The position numbers and the translations under genes were made by a program. The notes beneath the pieces were generated by a model that was not told where the DNA came from, did not search any database, and was given only the letters and a program-made list of their open reading frames with translations. This document shows, in pieces, positions 7,143 through 7,894 of a stretch of 7,894 bases of DNA. Each line of letters begins with the position of its first letter. Position 1 is the stretch's first letter. Origin of the DNA: Bacteroidota bacterium (lineage in GTDB: Bacteria > Bacteroidota > Bacteroidia > NS11-12g > UBA9320); NCBI GenBank assembly GCA_003484585.1, contig DNBZ01000186.1, forward strand, positions 1 to 7,894. Reading direction: 5' to 3'.

Positions 7143-7894
7143 TCACTCCACTGCTTTTTTCTTTAAACCTGTACCAAAAAATTTATCGAAAATAACACAT
7201 GCAGTGAGATCTCCAGTTACATTCACTGCAGTTTTGAACATCCCCAATATGCGATCTAAACCCACAATCACGATAATGCCACCAACGGGAATCCCGACAC
7301 TTTGCAATACAGACGCAAGTATAATAATACCACCCCCAGGAATAGCAGGTGTTCCTATGGATGCTCCTACAACTGTAAGTGTTAACAAAAGCAAATTAAC
7401 GATGGATAATTCCATGCCATACGCTTGTGCCATAAATAAGGTGGTGGCACACTGAGACATAGCGGTTCCATCCATATTTATGGTGGCTCCTATAGGTATT
7501 ACAAAGTCACTAATATTTGAAGAAACGCCGAGTTTTTCGTCTGCAGTTTTCATAGATATAGGCATCACCGCGGCAGAACTAGAAGTAGAAAATGCCAATA
7601 GTTGAGGCTCGCGTATGGCCTTTAAAAAAGTGAGTGGATTCTTACCTATTACCAAAAGTAGAACCATGTAAAAAATCAATAGTATGAACAGCCCCAAAAG
7701 AATTACGAGCATGTAATACCCTAACCCAATGAATATATCTAACCCTATGCGAGATAGGAGTGCTGCCATTAAACCAAATACAGCATAAGGCACAAGCAGC
7801 ATAGCCCAAGACACTACGATCATACATATTTTTTGAATGGCTTCTGTAAAGCGAATAATGGGCCTGGCAGTTTTCGTTTGGAGCTGGGTAATTG
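7143..7894 (-). CDS. Cation:dicarboxylate/amino-acid symporter, SDF (GltP/DctA-like) family (partial, N-terminus outside window)
   Basis: The frame is open from the right edge to TGA at 7143-7145, giving 249 visible residues; about 160-180 N-terminal residues should lie outside. It is an inner-membrane secondary transporter driven by Na+ or H+. In order are TM5 (VSWAMLLVPYAVFGLMAAL), TM6, re-entrant hairpin HP1 with STSSSAAVMP, TM7 with the cation-site motif NMDGTA, HP2 with GTPAIPGGGI, and TM8 with DRILGMFKTAVNVTGD. The TM8 match to the archaeal aspartate transporter GltPh keeps Thr398, Asn401 and Asp405, but places Gly (codon 7242-7244) at Asp394 and Lys (7233-7235) at Arg397. Those residues hold the amino and side-chain carboxylate groups of aspartate, so the substrate may not be a normal acidic amino acid. 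The tail ends in a short KKKAVE. The DUF2490 remnant follows on the same strand. Confidence 0.92.
   Translation of the reverse strand, partial: ITQLQTKTARPIIRFTEAIQKICMIVVSWAMLLVPYAVFGLMAALLSRIGLDIFIGLGYYMLVILLGLFILLIFYMVLLLVIGKNPLTFLKAIREPQLLAFSTSSSAAVMPISMKTADEKLGVSSNISDFVIPIGATINMDGTAMSQCATTLFMAQAYGMELSIVNLLLLTLTVVGASIGTPAIPGGGIIILASVLQSVGIPVGGIIVIVGLDRILGMFKTAVNVTGDLTACVIFDKFFGTGLKKKAVE

Noticed and set aside
7099..7455. Plus-strand open frame of 118 codons
   Set aside because: It lies antisense inside the symporter gene, whose minus-strand translation shows clear family motifs; its own translation has no recognisable features.
7642..7827. Minus-strand open frame of 61 codons
   Set aside because: Alternative frame inside the symporter gene; no coherent features.

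Overview
The window comes from a Bacteroidota chromosome. The evidence is a TonB-dependent receptor with an N-terminal carboxypeptidase-regulatory-like domain, a secreted protein ending in a type IX secretion (T9SS) type A sorting domain, A-rich leaders instead of Shine-Dalgarno sites, and an AT-leaning codon choice (many ATA, CTA, AGA). I cannot place it below phylum level with confidence. No rRNA, tRNA, CRISPR array or intact insertion sequence is visible.

Left part (1-5640): a divergent pair flanks a 76-bp intergenic region. On the minus strand is a membrane-anchored alpha/beta hydrolase, cut by the left edge, with a normal Ser elbow. On the plus strand is a 962-residue TonB-dependent receptor, followed after 58 bp, with no terminator between, by a 558-residue T9SS-secreted alpha/beta-hydrolase-fold protein. 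A strong intrinsic terminator closes this unit. No SusD-like gene is present. The simplest reading is a small nutrient-acquisition locus: a surface protein that binds or processes an ester-like or lipid-like ligand, an outer-membrane importer, and a hydrolase anchored in the inner membrane and facing the periplasm. The secreted hydrolase has Gly where the catalytic Ser should be, so it may be a binding protein rather than an enzyme.

Middle (5641-6475): a monocistronic beta-class carbonic anhydrase on the plus strand, with a palindrome and a plausible Bacteroidota-type promoter upstream. A 23-bp perfect hairpin follows it and serves as a terminator for both converging strands.

Right part (6468-7894): on the minus strand lies an SDF-family (GltP/DctA-like) cation symporter, cut by the right edge, with unusual substitutions at the substrate-binding positions. 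Downstream of it is the broken remnant of a DUF2490 outer-membrane-type gene. A signal-peptide-like start survives at 7089 and the C-terminal two-thirds survives at 6468-6968. A stop-filled stretch containing an imperfect inverted repeat lies between them. This right part looks like a region undergoing decay or rearrangement.
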